Source of the DNA: Isoptericola chiayiensis | GTDB lineage: Bacteria; Actinomycetota; Actinomycetes; Actinomycetales; Cellulomonadaceae | DNA: 64,000 nucleotides | Reading direction: 5' to 3' | NCBI RefSeq assembly: GCF_013149805.1 | Contig: NZ_JABEZT010000011.1 | Location: 32,122 to 96,121 of the forward strand | Shown: positions 25,087-32,899 of the stretch, in pieces | Numbering within the stretch: the first letter of the stretch is position 1 | Layout: the number at the start of each line of letters is the position of its first letter | Made by a program: the position numbers and the translations under genes | The notes under the pieces: generated by a model | Databases searched by the model: none | Seen by the model: only the letters and a program-made list of their open reading frames with translations | Told to the model about the DNA's origin: nothing

Positions 25087-26304
25087 GTGGGCGCCGAGGG
25101 CGTGGCCGGGGACCGGCTGGGCGAGCTCCTGCGCGAGCTCGGCCCGCCGGTCCTCGGCATCCTCGTGCGCCGCGGCGCCGACTTCGCCGCGGCCGAGGAC
25201 TGCGTGCAGGAGGCGCTGCTCGAGGCGTCCCGGCGGTGGCCCACCGACGTGCCCGCCGAGCCGCGCGGCTGGCTCGTCACCGTCGCCTGGCGACGTTTCC
25301 TCGACGTGCGGCGCGCCGAGTCCGCACGCCGGGGACGGGAGGACCGGGCGGCCCTCGAACCGGACCCCGGTCCCGTCGAGCAGGCCGACGACACCCTGCT
25401 GCTGCTCAGCCGGTGCTGCCACGAGGCCCTCAGCCCGGCGTCGGCCGTGGCCCTCGCGCTGCGGGCGGTCGGCGGGCTGACGACGGCGCAGGTCGCCGCC
25501 GCGTACATGGTCCCGGAGGCGACGATGGCGCAACGCATCAGCCGCGCCAAGCGCACGCTCGCCGGCCGCCGCCTCGACCGACCCGGCGACGTCCGCGCCG
25601 TGCTGCGGGTGCTCTACGTGATGTTCTCCGCGGGGCACGCCGGCGAGGTGGACCTGGCCCGCGAGGCGATCCGGCTCACCCGCCAGCTCGAGGCGGCCAC
25701 CGACGACCCCGAGGTGGCCGGGCTCCTGGCGCTGATGCTGCTCACCGACGCCCGGCGTGCCGCCCGCTGGACGGCGGGCGGCGAGCTCGTGGCGCTCGCC
25801 GATCAGGACCGCGGCCGGTGGGACACCGCGCAGGTCGCCGAGGGGGTCCGGATCCTGCAGGGGGCGCTGGCGCGCGACCGGCTCGGCGAGTACCAGGCCC
25901 AGGCCGCGATCCAGGCCCTGCACGACGACGCCGCGACGGCCGACGAGACCGACTGGGTGCAGATCCTGGGCTGGTACGACGAGCTGGTGGCGCTCGCGGA
26001 CTCGCCGGTGGTGCGCCTGAACCGGGCGGTCGCCGTCGGGCACGCCGACGGGGCGCTCGCGGGGCAGCGCGCGCTGGCCGACGTCGACGACGGCGTGCCG
26101 GGGGCCGACGCGGTCGCCGCCTACCTGCACGAGCTGGCCGGCGACCGCGAGGAGGCGGCGCGGCGGTACGCACAGGCCGCGGAGGCCGCCACGACCGTCC
26201 CGGAGCGGGACCACCTGGTGAAGCAGGCGGCCCGGCTGCGGGCCGGGGTCCGGCGTGACGGCCGTCCTGAACCGGGCGGTGAGACAGAGGGTAGGCATAC
26301 CTAA
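25087..26304 (+). CDS. ECF42-type RNA polymerase sigma factor
   Basis: A 405-residue sigma factor. Region 2 is at about 10-75 (DCVQEALLEASRRWP, PRGWLVTVAWRRFLDVRR) and region 4 about 105-165 (GGLTTAQVAAAYMVPEATMAQRISRAKR). A long C-terminal extension (about 170-400) looks like helical TPR/DUF6596 repeats, the feature of ECF42. There is no anti-sigma gene; the extension is thought to regulate these sigma factors. The GTG start directly follows the DGPF gene. The last codons and the TAA stop form the 5' part of the haem-oxygenase iron box. Confidence 0.92.
   Translation: MGAEGVAGDRLGELLRELGPPVLGILVRRGADFAAAEDCVQEALLEASRRWPTDVPAEPRGWLVTVAWRRFLDVRRAESARRGREDRAALEPDPGPVEQADDTLLLLSRCCHEALSPASAVALALRAVGGLTTAQVAAAYMVPEATMAQRISRAKRTLAGRRLDRPGDVRAVLRVLYVMFSAGHAGEVDLAREAIRLTRQLEAATDDPEVAGLLALMLLTDARRAARWTAGGELVALADQDRGRWDTAQVAEGVRILQGALARDRLGEYQAQAAIQALHDDAATADETDWVQILGWYDELVALADSPVVRLNRAVAVGHADGALAGQRALADVDDGVPGADAVAAYLHELAGDREEAARRYAQAAEAATTVPERDHLVKQAARLRAGVRRDGRPEPGGETEGRHT
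26286..26304. promoter_or_regulatory. IdeR/DtxR-like box before hmuO
   Basis: AGAGGGTAGGCATACCTAA matches 14 of 19 positions of the DtxR/IdeR consensus TTAGGTTAGSCTAACCTAA. It covers the end of the sigma-factor gene and the expected -35 of a promoter whose -10 is TAGCGT at 26315-26320. Confidence 0.65.
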
Positions 26305-26314
26305 TTCGCGGTGC

Positions 26315-26320
26315 TAGCGT
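26315..26320 (+). promoter_or_regulatory. -10 box of hmuO
   Basis: TAGCGT about 25 bases after the centre of the iron box. It abuts an ATG at 26321, which is therefore too close to be the start; this favours the ATG at 26384 with its ribosome site. Confidence 0.5.
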
Positions 26321-26383
26321 ATGCCTCGTCATGACACACCGTCACGACAGTTCGTCATGAACATGCTCGACCGGGAGGTCACC

Positions 26384-27046
26384 ATGCCCGCCGCCGTCGC
26401 CCTCGACGCACCTCTGTCCGCCCTGCTGCGCGAGGGCACCCGTGCCGAGCACGAGCAGGCCGAGAATGAGGGCTTCGTCTCCCGGCTGATGTCCGGCGGG
26501 CTCGACGTCGCCGCCTACGCCGACCTCGCCGCCCAGCAGCACGCCGTGTACACGGCGCTGGAGGAGGCGAGCGCCGTCGTCCGTGCCGACCAGCGCGGCA
26601 CCGGCCTGGTGTTCGACGAGCTGACGCGGGTGCCCGCCATCGAGCGTGACCTGGCGTACCTGCACGGCGACGGATGGCGCGAGGAGATCCGCGTCCTGCC
26701 GGCCACCGAGACGTATGTCGCGCGGCTGCGCGATGTCGGGGGCGACCTGCCCCGCTACGCCGCGCACGCCTACACCCGCTACCTCGGCGACCTGTCCGGT
26801 GGGCAGATCGTCCAGCGCATGATGCAGCGCCACTACGGCATGGGAGTCGCCGGGCTGGAGTTCTACGACTTCCCCGAGATCGTCAAGGTCAAGCCGTTCA
26901 AGGACCTGTACCGCGAGCGCCTCGACGGCCTCGCGCTCTCGGCCGAGGAGACCGACGTCGCGGTGGCCGAGGCGCAGGAGGCCTTCCGGCTCAACCGTGC
27001 CGTCTTCGTCGAGCTGGGGGAGCGGCACCCGGGCGTCTCGCGCTGA
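26384..27046 (+). CDS. hmuO: Biliverdin-producing haem oxygenase
   Basis: A 220-residue haem oxygenase that opens haem to biliverdin, CO and Fe2+. The proximal histidine lies in REGTRAEHEQAENEGF (H23), and the distal-helix glycines are in RYLGDLSGGQIVQRM. Length is normal for HmuO. GGGAGG before the ATG at 26384 supports this start over one 21 codons upstream. It sits next to the haem importer and behind an iron box, so it frees iron from imported haem. Confidence 0.95.
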   Translation: MPAAVALDAPLSALLREGTRAEHEQAENEGFVSRLMSGGLDVAAYADLAAQQHAVYTALEEASAVVRADQRGTGLVFDELTRVPAIERDLAYLHGDGWREEIRVLPATETYVARLRDVGGDLPRYAAHAYTRYLGDLSGGQIVQRMMQRHYGMGVAGLEFYDFPEIVKVKPFKDLYRERLDGLALSAEETDVAVAEAQEAFRLNRAVFVELGERHPGVSR

Positions 27047-27051
27047 CGCGC

Positions 27052-27071
27052 CGCCGGGATCGCGCCCGGCG
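27052..27071 (+). terminator. Hairpin after hmuO
   Basis: CGCCGGG and CCCGGCG pair over seven bases around a six-base loop just after the hmuO stop. A weaker hairpin (CCTGTG/CACAGG) follows. Confidence 0.5.
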
Positions 27072-27121
27072 TCCCCTGTGAGGTGGTCCACAGGACTGCC
27101 GCACGCCGAGATCTTGATAAG

Positions 27122-27160
27122 TCAGGCTAGCCTCATCTAACTTAGGCACGCCTCGCCTAA
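27122..27160. promoter_or_regulatory. Two adjacent IdeR/DtxR-like boxes before hmuT
   Basis: TCAGGCTAGCCTCATCTAA (27122-27140) matches 15 of 19, and TTAGGCACGCCTCGCCTAA (27142-27160) 14 of 19, of the DtxR/IdeR consensus. One base separates them. A possible -10 (TAACTT, 27138-27143) lies between, so repressor binding would cover the promoter of the haem uptake operon. Confidence 0.75.
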
Positions 27161-27190
27161 CCTGGCGAGCGAAGTCAGGAGTCACCCAGC

Positions 27191-28306
27191 ATGTCCTCGG
27201 CACGTCGCCACGGAGCGTTCGCCGCCCTCACCGCCGCCGCGGTCGCCCTGCTCGCCGCCTGCAGCGGCACCGCAGCCCACGACGACGGCACCACCACCGC
27301 CGTCGCCGGCCCGCCGCTGGCCGAGCTGGCAGCGGGCGAGGACCACCTCGCCGACCCGCACGACTGGACCGGCGAGGTCGTCGTCGAGGCCGCGGCGACG
27401 CCCGTCTCACCCGTCGCCACCGACCCCGCCCCGCAGCTGCCCGCCACCGTCACCGACGCCCAGGGCACCGAGGTCACCGTCACCGACACCAGCCGCATCC
27501 TCGCGCTCGACCTCTACGGCACCCTCGCGCGCACCGTGTTCGAGCTCGGCCTCGGCGAGAGCGTGGTCGGCCGCGACACCTCCTCGACGTTCCCGGAGAT
27601 CCTCGACCTGCCCGAGGTCACCTCGAACGGCCACGACCTGACCGCCGAGGCGATCCTCGAGCTCGCGCCGAGCGTCATCCTCACCGACACCTCCCTCGGC
27701 CCCTGGGACGTCGTGCTGCAGATGCGCGAGGCCGGCATCCCTGTCGTCGTCGTCGACTCCCACCGCAGCACCGACAACGTCGGCGACCTCACGCGGTCCG
27801 TCGCCGCCGCCCTCGGCGTGCCCGACGCCGGCGAGCGGCTCGCCGAGCGAACCCAGGACGAGATCGACGCCACCGTCGCCCAGGTCGCCGAGCTCGCGCC
27901 CGCCGACGACGCCGACAGGCTGCGCGTCGCCTTCCTCTACGTGCGCGGGCAGTCCGGCGTCTACTACCTCTTCGGCGACGGGTCCGGCGCCGACTCCCTC
28001 ATCGAGTCCCTCGGCGCCGTCGACGTCGCCGGCGAGATCGGCTGGACCGGCATGCGCCCCGTCAACGACGAGGGCATCATCTCCGCCCAGCCCGACGTGC
28101 TGCTCATGATGTCGGGCGGTCTCGAGTCCGTCGGCGGCGTCGACGGGCTCCTCGAACGTCTGCCCGCCCTCGCCGAGACGCCCGCCGGGCAGAACCGGCG
28201 CGTCGTCGCCATGCCCGACAGCCAGGTCCTCGCCTTCGGCCCGTCCACCACCGGTGTCGTCGACGCCCTCGCCCGCGCCCTCTACGCCCCCGCGAGCCTC
28301 GGATGA
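27191..28306 (+). CDS. hmuT: Haem ABC transporter substrate-binding lipoprotein
   Basis: A 371-residue lipoprotein: signal peptide with lipobox LLAAC (C24), then a TonB-less haem-binding HmuT-type fold (ILALDLYGTLARTVFELGLG, ILELAPSVILTD, VVVVDSHRST). It should take haem from surface proteins and pass it to HmuUV. AGGAG lies upstream of the ATG. The stop overlaps hmuU by ATGA. An extra linker of about 70 residues after the lipid anchor is longer than in many relatives. Confidence 0.93.
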   Translation: MSSARRHGAFAALTAAAVALLAACSGTAAHDDGTTTAVAGPPLAELAAGEDHLADPHDWTGEVVVEAAATPVSPVATDPAPQLPATVTDAQGTEVTVTDTSRILALDLYGTLARTVFELGLGESVVGRDTSSTFPEILDLPEVTSNGHDLTAEAILELAPSVILTDTSLGPWDVVLQMREAGIPVVVVDSHRSTDNVGDLTRSVAAALGVPDAGERLAERTQDEIDATVAQVAELAPADDADRLRVAFLYVRGQSGVYYLFGDGSGADSLIESLGAVDVAGEIGWTGMRPVNDEGIISAQPDVLLMMSGGLESVGGVDGLLERLPALAETPAGQNRRVVAMPDSQVLAFGPSTTGVVDALARALYAPASLG

Positions 28307-29382
28307 GCGCCCTTGCCGACGGCGGCGTGCGCACTCTGCCACCCGCCCGCACCGGCCGCGTCACCGTGCTGTTCGTGCTGCTCGGTACCGCCCTCGCCGT
28401 ACTCGCGGTCGTCTCCGCCGGGTCCGGCCAGCTCCACGTGCCGCCGTCGGAGGTGCTCGGGGCGCTCGCCCGCGGCGTCGGCCTCGACCTCGGTCCGGAA
28501 CCCACCCACCCCAACGGCTACGCCGCCCTGTGGACCATCCGGTTCCCCCGCGTCGTCATGGCGATCTGCGTCGGAGCGGCCCTCGCGGCCGCCGGCGCCG
28601 TCATGCAGGGCGTGTTCGGCAACCCGCTGGCCGACCCCGGCGTCGTCGGCGTCTCGTCCGGTGCCGCCGTCGCCGCCGCCGCCACCATCGCGCTCGGGTG
28701 GACCGCCGTCGGCCCCTGGACGACGGCGACCGCGGCGTTCGTCGGCGGCCTGGTCGCCACCTTCGCCGTGTACGCGCTCGCCCGCTCCGGTGGACGCACC
28801 GAGGTCGTCACCCTGGTCCTCACCGGCGTCGCGATCAACGCCGTCTGTGGGGCCGGGCTGGCGCTGTTCACGTTCCTCGGCGACACCCAGGCTCGCGAGG
28901 AGATCGTCTTCTGGCAGCTCGGCTCGCTCAACGGCACCCGCTGGGTCTACGTCGCGATCGTCGCGCCCCTGATGCTGGCCGGGCTGGTCGGCGCGATCGC
29001 GCTCGCCCGCCGCCTCGACCTGCTCTCCCTCGGGGAGCGGTCCGCCCGCCACCTCGGCGTCGACGTCGAACGGCTGCGCATCGTCGCCGTCGTCGTCGTC
29101 GCCCTGCTGACCGCCGCCGCCGTCGCGTTCTGCGGGATCATCTCGTTCGTCGGCCTCGTCGTGCCGCACCTGATCCGCATGGCCGTCGGGCCCGGGCACC
29201 GGGTGCTCGTGCCCGCCTCGGCACTCGGCGGGGCGGTGCTGCTGCTCGCCGCCGACCTCGCCGCCCGCACCGCCGTGCCGTACGCCGACCTGCCGATCGG
29301 CATGCTGACGGCGCTGGTCGGCGGGCCGTTCTTCCTGTGGCTCGTTCGGCGCACGCGCCGCCAGGCGGGAGGCTGGGCGTGA
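28303..29382 (+). CDS. hmuU: Haem ABC transporter permease (FecCD type)
   Basis: A 359-residue FecCD-family permease with about ten helices. Family landmarks are WTIRFPRVVMAICVGAALA, VMQGVFGNPLADPGVVGVSS and ISFVGLVVPHLIRM. It forms the haem channel with HmuV. Its ATG overlaps the hmuT stop; its TGA overlaps the first possible hmuV GTG. Confidence 0.95.
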   Translation: MSALADGGVRTLPPARTGRVTVLFVLLGTALAVLAVVSAGSGQLHVPPSEVLGALARGVGLDLGPEPTHPNGYAALWTIRFPRVVMAICVGAALAAAGAVMQGVFGNPLADPGVVGVSSGAAVAAAATIALGWTAVGPWTTATAAFVGGLVATFAVYALARSGGRTEVVTLVLTGVAINAVCGAGLALFTFLGDTQAREEIVFWQLGSLNGTRWVYVAIVAPLMLAGLVGAIALARRLDLLSLGERSARHLGVDVERLRIVAVVVVALLTAAAVAFCGIISFVGLVVPHLIRMAVGPGHRVLVPASALGGAVLLLAADLAARTAVPYADLPIGMLTALVGGPFFLWLVRRTRRQAGGWA

Positions 29383-29490
29383 ACCCGAGGAGCCCCCGCG
29401 GAGGGACGGCGAGGGACGAGGCGTACCGGAGCGAGGCACCGCAGGGTGCGCGCCAGGACCAGCACGGCGTGAACCCGAGGAGCCCCCGCG
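29376..29490 (+). repeat. 25-bp direct repeat, 90 bp apart, duplicating the hmuU stop/hmuV start
   Basis: The same 25 bases occur at 29376-29400 and 29466-29490 (core GGCGTGAACCCGAGGAGC). Both carry GTGA, and the 90-base offset keeps the hmuV frame open, so the ATPase has two equivalent GTG starts 30 codons apart. Confidence 0.85.
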
Positions 29491-30284
29491 ACACCCTCCT
29501 GTCCGTGCGCGGCGCCGGCGTCCGCATCGACGACGCCACGCTGCTGTCCGGCGTCGACCTGGACGTGCGCACCGGCGAGATCCTCGTCGTCGTCGGCCCG
29601 AACGGCGCCGGCAAGTCGACCCTGCTGTCGGTGCTGGCGGGTGACCGGGCGCCCGACGACGGCGGTGCGGCCTGGGAGGGCACGCCGCTAGGCGCGGTCC
29701 GGACGGCGGAGCTCGCCCGGCTGCGCGGGGTGCTGCTGCAGGAGAACCGCGTCAGCTTCCCGTTCCGCGTCGTCGACGTGGTGCGCATGGGCCGGGCCCC
29801 GTGGACGGGCACCGACGCCGAGGACCGCGACGAGGAGGTCGTCGCCTCCGCGCTGACCGCCGCCGACGTCACCCACCTGGCGGCCCGCCGCTACCCGACC
29901 CTGTCCGGCGGGGAGAAGGCCCGCGCCTCCCTGGCCCGCGTGCTGGCCCAGGAGCCGCGACTGCTGCTGCTCGATGAGCCGACCGCCGCCCTGGACGTGC
30001 GCCACCAGACCCGGGTGCTCGCCCAGGCGCGCCGACACGCCGACGCCGGTGGCGCCGTCGTCGTCGTCCTGCACGACCTGCCGCTCGCGGCGGCGTGGGC
30101 CGACCGGGTCGCCGTGCTCGACGGCGGCCGGCTCGTCGCCGACGGCCCGCCGGCCGAGGTGCTGACCACAGAGCTGCTGTCCGCCGCCTACGACCACCCG
30201 GTCGACGTCCTGAGCCACCCGATCACCGGCGGGCTGCTCGTGCTGCCGCGGCACGGTGCCCCCTCGGAGGTGACCACGCCATGA
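29379..30284 (+). CDS. hmuV: Haem ABC transporter ATP-binding protein
   Basis: An ATPase of 301 residues from the GTG at 29379 or 271 from the GTG at 29469. It has Walker A GPNGAGKST, signature LSGGEKARASLARVLAQEP and Walker B LLLLDEPTAALD. It powers haem import through HmuU. The first GTG overlaps the permease stop (GTGA), the usual operon design, but the extra 30 residues (rich in R, G, E) are not part of the fold. The second GTG is a copy of the same junction and gives a normal length. Its stop overlaps the next gene by ATGA. Confidence 0.93.
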   Translation: MNPRSPRGGTARDEAYRSEAPQGARQDQHGVNPRSPRDTLLSVRGAGVRIDDATLLSGVDLDVRTGEILVVVGPNGAGKSTLLSVLAGDRAPDDGGAAWEGTPLGAVRTAELARLRGVLLQENRVSFPFRVVDVVRMGRAPWTGTDAEDRDEEVVASALTAADVTHLAARRYPTLSGGEKARASLARVLAQEPRLLLLDEPTAALDVRHQTRVLAQARRHADAGGAVVVVLHDLPLAAAWADRVAVLDGGRLVADGPPAEVLTTELLSAAYDHPVDVLSHPITGGLLVLPRHGAPSEVTTP

Positions 30285-31513
30285 GGCGCCTGACCGTCCT
30301 GCTGTCCCTGGCCCTGACCCTCGCCGTGGCGGCACCCGCCGTCGTCCCGGGTGGCGTCGCTCCGGCGCAGGCCGCCGCACGCGTGTCCGTGTCGGGGCTC
30401 GACGGCGCCGCCCGCGCCTCGGCGGAGGGCGCGACGACGCTGCGGCTGTCCGGCTCCGGGTTCCAGTCGGTGCCGAACGCGTTCGGCGGCGTCTACGTGC
30501 TGTTCGGGTGGGTCTCCGGCGGCGGGTGGGCGCCCAGCCAGGGCGGGCAGACGGGCACCACGCTGCGCTACGTCCCGGACTCCGAGTCCGCGGACAACGC
30601 CGGCTACCAGCGGTTCGTGGCCTTCCCCGGGTCCAGCACGGCCGCCGAGGCCAACGGCGGCACCCTCGCCGAGGACGGCACCTGGTCGGCGTCGCTCGTC
30701 GTGCCCGGCCCCGTGTTCACCACGCAGGACCGTTCCGGCGACGCCGTCGAGGTGAACTGCCTCGAGGTCACGTGCGGCGTCATCACCATCGGCGCGCACG
30801 GTGTCGCCAACGCCACCAACGAGACGTTCACGCCCGTGGAGTTCGTCGGGGCGTCCGGCGGTACGTCCGACGGCGGCAGTTCCGACGGCGGGACCGCGGC
30901 GGAGGGCAGCGGTGCCGGCGACGCCGGGGCGGCCGGGCAGGAGTCCGCGGACGCGTCGCCGTCGCCCAGCCCGTCCGCGTCCGCGAAGGCCGGCCCCGCC
31001 TCCGTCGGGTTCGACCGGGACACCGCCGTCGCCGGGCGCGTCCTGAGCTTCACCGGTCAGGGCTTCGAACCCGGCGAGCAGGTCGTCGCGTCCCTGGACG
31101 ACGGCGAGCTCGCCGTCGGGCCCCTGACCGCCGGCACGCACGGGGAGGTCGCGGGACTGCTGGAGCTGCCCGACGACATCCGTCTCGGCACGCACGTGCT
31201 CACCGTGACCGCGGCGTCGTCGGGCAAGACGCCCGAGGTGGAGATCATCGTCACCCGCGACCCGGCCGACGCCGCCGCCGAGGAGAGGCTCGTCGCGTCG
31301 GCCTCCGGGGCGGCGGGGGCGACGGCGAGCGCCGGAGCCCTGGGCAGCGGCTACTCGTGGGCCGAGCTCGCCGTGTTCGGCGCCGGCCTGGTGCTGCTGC
31401 TCGTGATCCTGGTGTCCGCGATCACCGCTGTCCGGCGGCGTCGTGCCGAGCGGTCCGTCGCGTCGGCCGTCCCGTCCGCCCCGCCGACGGGGGACCCGGG
31501 GGTGGGGGCGTGA
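30281..31513 (+). CDS. Secreted, membrane-anchored haem-locus protein with GSGF/GVYVxFG module
   Basis: A 410-residue surface protein. Signal peptide 1-33 (AQA). Residues about 35-188 form a module with GSGF (58-61), GVYVLFG (70-76) and two nearby cysteines (VEVNCLEVTCGV). The same module occurs in the HtaA protein two genes on. Then come a Ser/Gly/Asp/Pro linker, an Ig-like domain (about 240-330; FTGQGFEPGEQVVASL), one C-terminal membrane helix and basic residues. It has no HtaA domain. Position, overlapping hmuV and the next gene, implies a role in haem capture at the surface; this is inference. Confidence 0.82.
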   Translation: MRRLTVLLSLALTLAVAAPAVVPGGVAPAQAAARVSVSGLDGAARASAEGATTLRLSGSGFQSVPNAFGGVYVLFGWVSGGGWAPSQGGQTGTTLRYVPDSESADNAGYQRFVAFPGSSTAAEANGGTLAEDGTWSASLVVPGPVFTTQDRSGDAVEVNCLEVTCGVITIGAHGVANATNETFTPVEFVGASGGTSDGGSSDGGTAAEGSGAGDAGAAGQESADASPSPSPSASAKAGPASVGFDRDTAVAGRVLSFTGQGFEPGEQVVASLDDGELAVGPLTAGTHGEVAGLLELPDDIRLGTHVLTVTAASSGKTPEVEIIVTRDPADAAAEERLVASASGAAGATASAGALGSGYSWAELAVFGAGLVLLLVILVSAITAVRRRRAERSVASAVPSAPPTGDPGVGA

Positions 31514-32844
31514 GGACGAACCGCCCCTGGTCGGTCGCCGCGGGCCTGGCCGCCGTGCTGGCGCTCGGCCTCGCCGCGCCCGCCGCCGCCGACGACGACG
31601 AGCTCGGTCCGCCGTACCGCACCGGCGGGGACGTCGAGGTGACCGTCACCGTGCCCGGCGCGGACGACGACGGGTCCGGTGGGCCCGCCGACCTGACGAA
31701 CGCCGAGCTGCGCTGGGCCGTCAACCACGAGTCCGTCGGCGCGAACTTCTTCGGCGGGTGCAACTTCCTCATGGCGGGCGTCCCCGGGCCGGACGGTGAC
31801 GCCGGCGGCAGCCGGGTGTGGTCCGCGGCTGACCGGGACCTGTACGCGGCCCGGGACGGCGACGTCCGGGTCGAGCGGGCATCGGGGGATCTGCAGTCGT
31901 ACGCCTCGCGGTGCTCGGACCCCTCCGGCGACGAGCTGACGATGAGCGCCGGGAACACCAGCGGCTCCGAGATCGTCGTCGACGGCGGCGTCGGCGAACG
32001 TGGAGACGACGGCAGCGTGCAGATCTCCTGGACCGGCAGCTTCACCGTGGTCTTCTACGGCGGCCTGACCTACTGGTGGGCGTCCGACCCGGTGCTGGAG
32101 CTCGACGAGGACGGCGACGGCACCCTGACCGCGACGGTGGGCGGGTACGCCACCGACCGCGAGGACACCACGAAATGGTCCCCGCTGCGTGAGCGAGAGG
32201 TGCCGCTGGCGACGTTCAGCGGCGGCCGCCTCGTCGACGCCGGCGGCGTGCTCACGCCCGACTGGTGCGGCGTGCGCGTCGAGGGGACCGCTCAGGCGCA
32301 GCTGCGCGAGGACGTCGACGGCGTGTGCTGGGGCGCCTTCCCGGGCGCGTTCGTCGACTTCCAGGTCGACACCGGCCAGGGCGCCTACTGGTACACGTCG
32401 GGGTCGTCCCGCGACCGCTTCAAGCGCCCCTACGACGTCACCGTCAGCTTCGACGCGGACGCCAGCCTCGGCCCGACCGACACCGGCAGCAGCGGGTCCG
32501 GCGGGTCCGGCGGAGGGTCGGGCTCGGCCACCGGCGGGTCCGGGAGCGTCACCGGGACGTTCGCACCCGCCGTCGTGCCGTCGTCGTCCGCCGGTACGGC
32601 CGGCTCCCTCGGTACCGCCGCACGGGTACCTGTCCCGGCCGCCGGCGACAGCCCGGCGTTCCTGCCCGCCGTCGCCGCCTCGACCCTCGGCGCCGACGAC
32701 GGGACGGGACTCGTCCCCGCCCTGACCGATGCCGTCGACGACCCGGGAGAACGCCTGGCGTTCGCCGGCGCCGGACTGATGCTCGCCGCCGCCGGCGCGA
32801 TCGTCGGGTTCCGCCGCCGCTGGCTCGTCCTGCCGTTCACCTGA
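31510..32844 (+). CDS. HtaA domain surface protein, membrane-anchored
   Basis: A 444-residue protein with a signal peptide (1-27, APAAA) and one HtaA-type haem-binding domain (about 40-235: NAELRWAVNHESVGANFFGG, SFTVVFYGGLTYWWASDP, DGDGTLTATVGGYATD, PLATFSGG). A second cysteine-containing stretch (WCGVRV, GVCWGAFPGAFVDF), a Gly/Ser linker and a C-terminal helix ending in basic residues follow. It should bind haem and hand it to HmuT. The GTG start overlaps the preceding stop (GTGA). Confidence 0.85.
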   Translation: MRTNRPWSVAAGLAAVLALGLAAPAAADDDELGPPYRTGGDVEVTVTVPGADDDGSGGPADLTNAELRWAVNHESVGANFFGGCNFLMAGVPGPDGDAGGSRVWSAADRDLYAARDGDVRVERASGDLQSYASRCSDPSGDELTMSAGNTSGSEIVVDGGVGERGDDGSVQISWTGSFTVVFYGGLTYWWASDPVLELDEDGDGTLTATVGGYATDREDTTKWSPLREREVPLATFSGGRLVDAGGVLTPDWCGVRVEGTAQAQLREDVDGVCWGAFPGAFVDFQVDTGQGAYWYTSGSSRDRFKRPYDVTVSFDADASLGPTDTGSSGSGGSGGGSGSATGGSGSVTGTFAPAVVPSSSAGTAGSLGTAARVPVPAAGDSPAFLPAVAASTLGADDGTGLVPALTDAVDDPGERLAFAGAGLMLAAAGAIVGFRRRWLVLPFT

Positions 32845-32899
32845 GCGGCCACCACAGACCCCCACCCCGCCTGACCACCACGACATGGAAGGCATGAAC

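Noticed and set aside
26321..26383. Upstream ATG at 26321 as the haem oxygenase start
   Set aside because: It abuts the -10 box TAGCGT, so it would lie before the transcript start; the ATG at 26384 has GGGAGG and matches family length.
27075..27094. Second hairpin CCTGTG/CACAGG after hmuO as a riboswitch or attenuator
   Set aside because: A six-base stem alone gives no riboswitch structure; the iron boxes explain regulation.
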